From Burkholderia sp. (lineage in GTDB: Bacteria; Pseudomonadota; Gammaproteobacteria; Burkholderiales; Burkholderiaceae), in the NCBI GenBank assembly GCA_031253835.1, contig JAIRVP010000063.1:1-64000 (forward strand): a stretch of DNA of 64,000 nucleotides, given 5' to 3'. Positions 63,658-64,000 of this stretch are shown here, one piece after another (the stretch's first letter is position 1; each line of letters opens with the position of its first letter). The notes below the pieces were generated by a model. The model was given only the letters and a program-made list of their open reading frames with translations. It was not told where the DNA came from and did no database searches. Position numbers and translations under genes: made by a program.

Positions 63658-64000
63658 TCACTTCTTGTCGTATGCATCGGAATAAGTTTCCACCCAATAG
63701 AGGTCTTCCGCCAAAAATCCTGTCTCATCCTTCAAGAGTTTTTTTGCACGAATAATCTCATCTTTCTGTACAAGCTTACCTCCAATTGAATTACTCTTCT
63801 TTACATCTAGATCAGAAATATGCTGCACCGCCTTCTTTTCATCCGCACCATCGGCAAAGGGAGTAGTTAGCCCTAGCGCAGTTGCGGCACCCGTAATAAA
63901 ACTCTTGGGCGCCCCGCGTATAGCACATGCCGCCACAAAGGCAATCCCCAATGCAGATCGAATATTATTATCCTTACAAAATTTCAATGCAGGATTCATA
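63658..64000 (-). CDS. C-terminal part of an unrecognised protein, cut by the window edge
   Basis: At least 113 residues before the stop. An ATG lies at the very edge (63999), but the frame may continue beyond, so the true start is unknown. A hydrophobic stretch (GIAFVAACAIRG) is followed by a hydrophilic, Lys/Asp-rich tail ending DLYWVETYSDAYDKK. I recognise no family. It precedes the LprI-like gene by 11 bp with a shared translation signal. AT-rich, unlike the T6SS genes. It could be the end of a secreted effector. Confidence 0.6.
   Translation of the reverse strand, partial: MNPALKFCKDNNIRSALGIAFVAACAIRGAPKSFITGAATALGLTTPFADGADEKKAVQHISDLDVKKSNSIGGKLVQKDEIIRAKKLLKDETGFLAEDLYWVETYSDAYDKK

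Overview
The window is chromosomal DNA from a GC-rich betaproteobacterium. Codon use, protein sequences and gene neighbourhoods (paa operon, mltA-apaG-rpe-gph-trpEGDC, hemA-prfA-prmC-grxD-ubiX, tagX-tssM-tagF) point to Burkholderia, most likely the B. cepacia complex. This genus call is inference from family knowledge; no database search was possible. I saw no rRNA, tRNA or CRISPR array.

Layout. 1-3.4 kb: end of a phenylacetate (paa) catabolic operon (thiolase, PaaG, PaaI, PaaK), closed by a strong bidirectional terminator. 3.5-12.8 kb: mltA, a tiny membrane ORF, apaG, rpe, gph, a trp leader/attenuator, trpE-trpG-trpD-trpC, a CYTH phosphatase coupled to trpC, and ung. 12.8-18.8 kb: azoR, an M61 peptidase, dsbC, a UbiH-type hydroxylase and ychF. 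19-29.2 kb: gabP, a YjbR-like protein, an MFS/LysR pair, a DUF3761 protein, ettA, a HAD/isochorismatase/pepP cluster and a small membrane protein. 29.4-35.5 kb: a response regulator with a degenerate receiver, hemA, prfA, prmC, grxD, ubiX and a DODA-type dioxygenase. 35.6-45.5 kb: an APC permease, a cold-shock gene with a long leader, an Hsp70-like protein, a nitroreductase, an MFS/TetR pair with twin operators, DUF1415, two methyltransferases and a YegP-like protein. 45.6-52.4 kb: a LEA2 lipoprotein, a 640-bp AT-richer gap, a secreted M1 aminopeptidase, a LysR/quinone oxidoreductase/XapX group and a CorA/ZntB transporter.

52.5-60.7 kb carries part of a type VI secretion system (T6SS): tagX (peptidoglycan peptidase), tssM, tagF and an OmpA-family gene, with a divergent unrecognised Cys-tailed membrane protein beside tagX. 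The other core genes (tssABCEFGJKL, hcp, clpV) are not in the window.

60.8-64 kb is transcribed towards the T6SS genes and becomes markedly AT-richer. Reading leftwards from the right edge it holds the C-terminus of an unrecognised protein cut by the edge, an LprI-like periplasmic protein, a decayed IS5-type element, and three tandem copies of one multi-pass membrane protein family: a truncated remnant followed by two intact genes. I read this as a likely horizontally acquired effector/immunity-type module. It is the part of the window most likely to be novel, but its function is inference.
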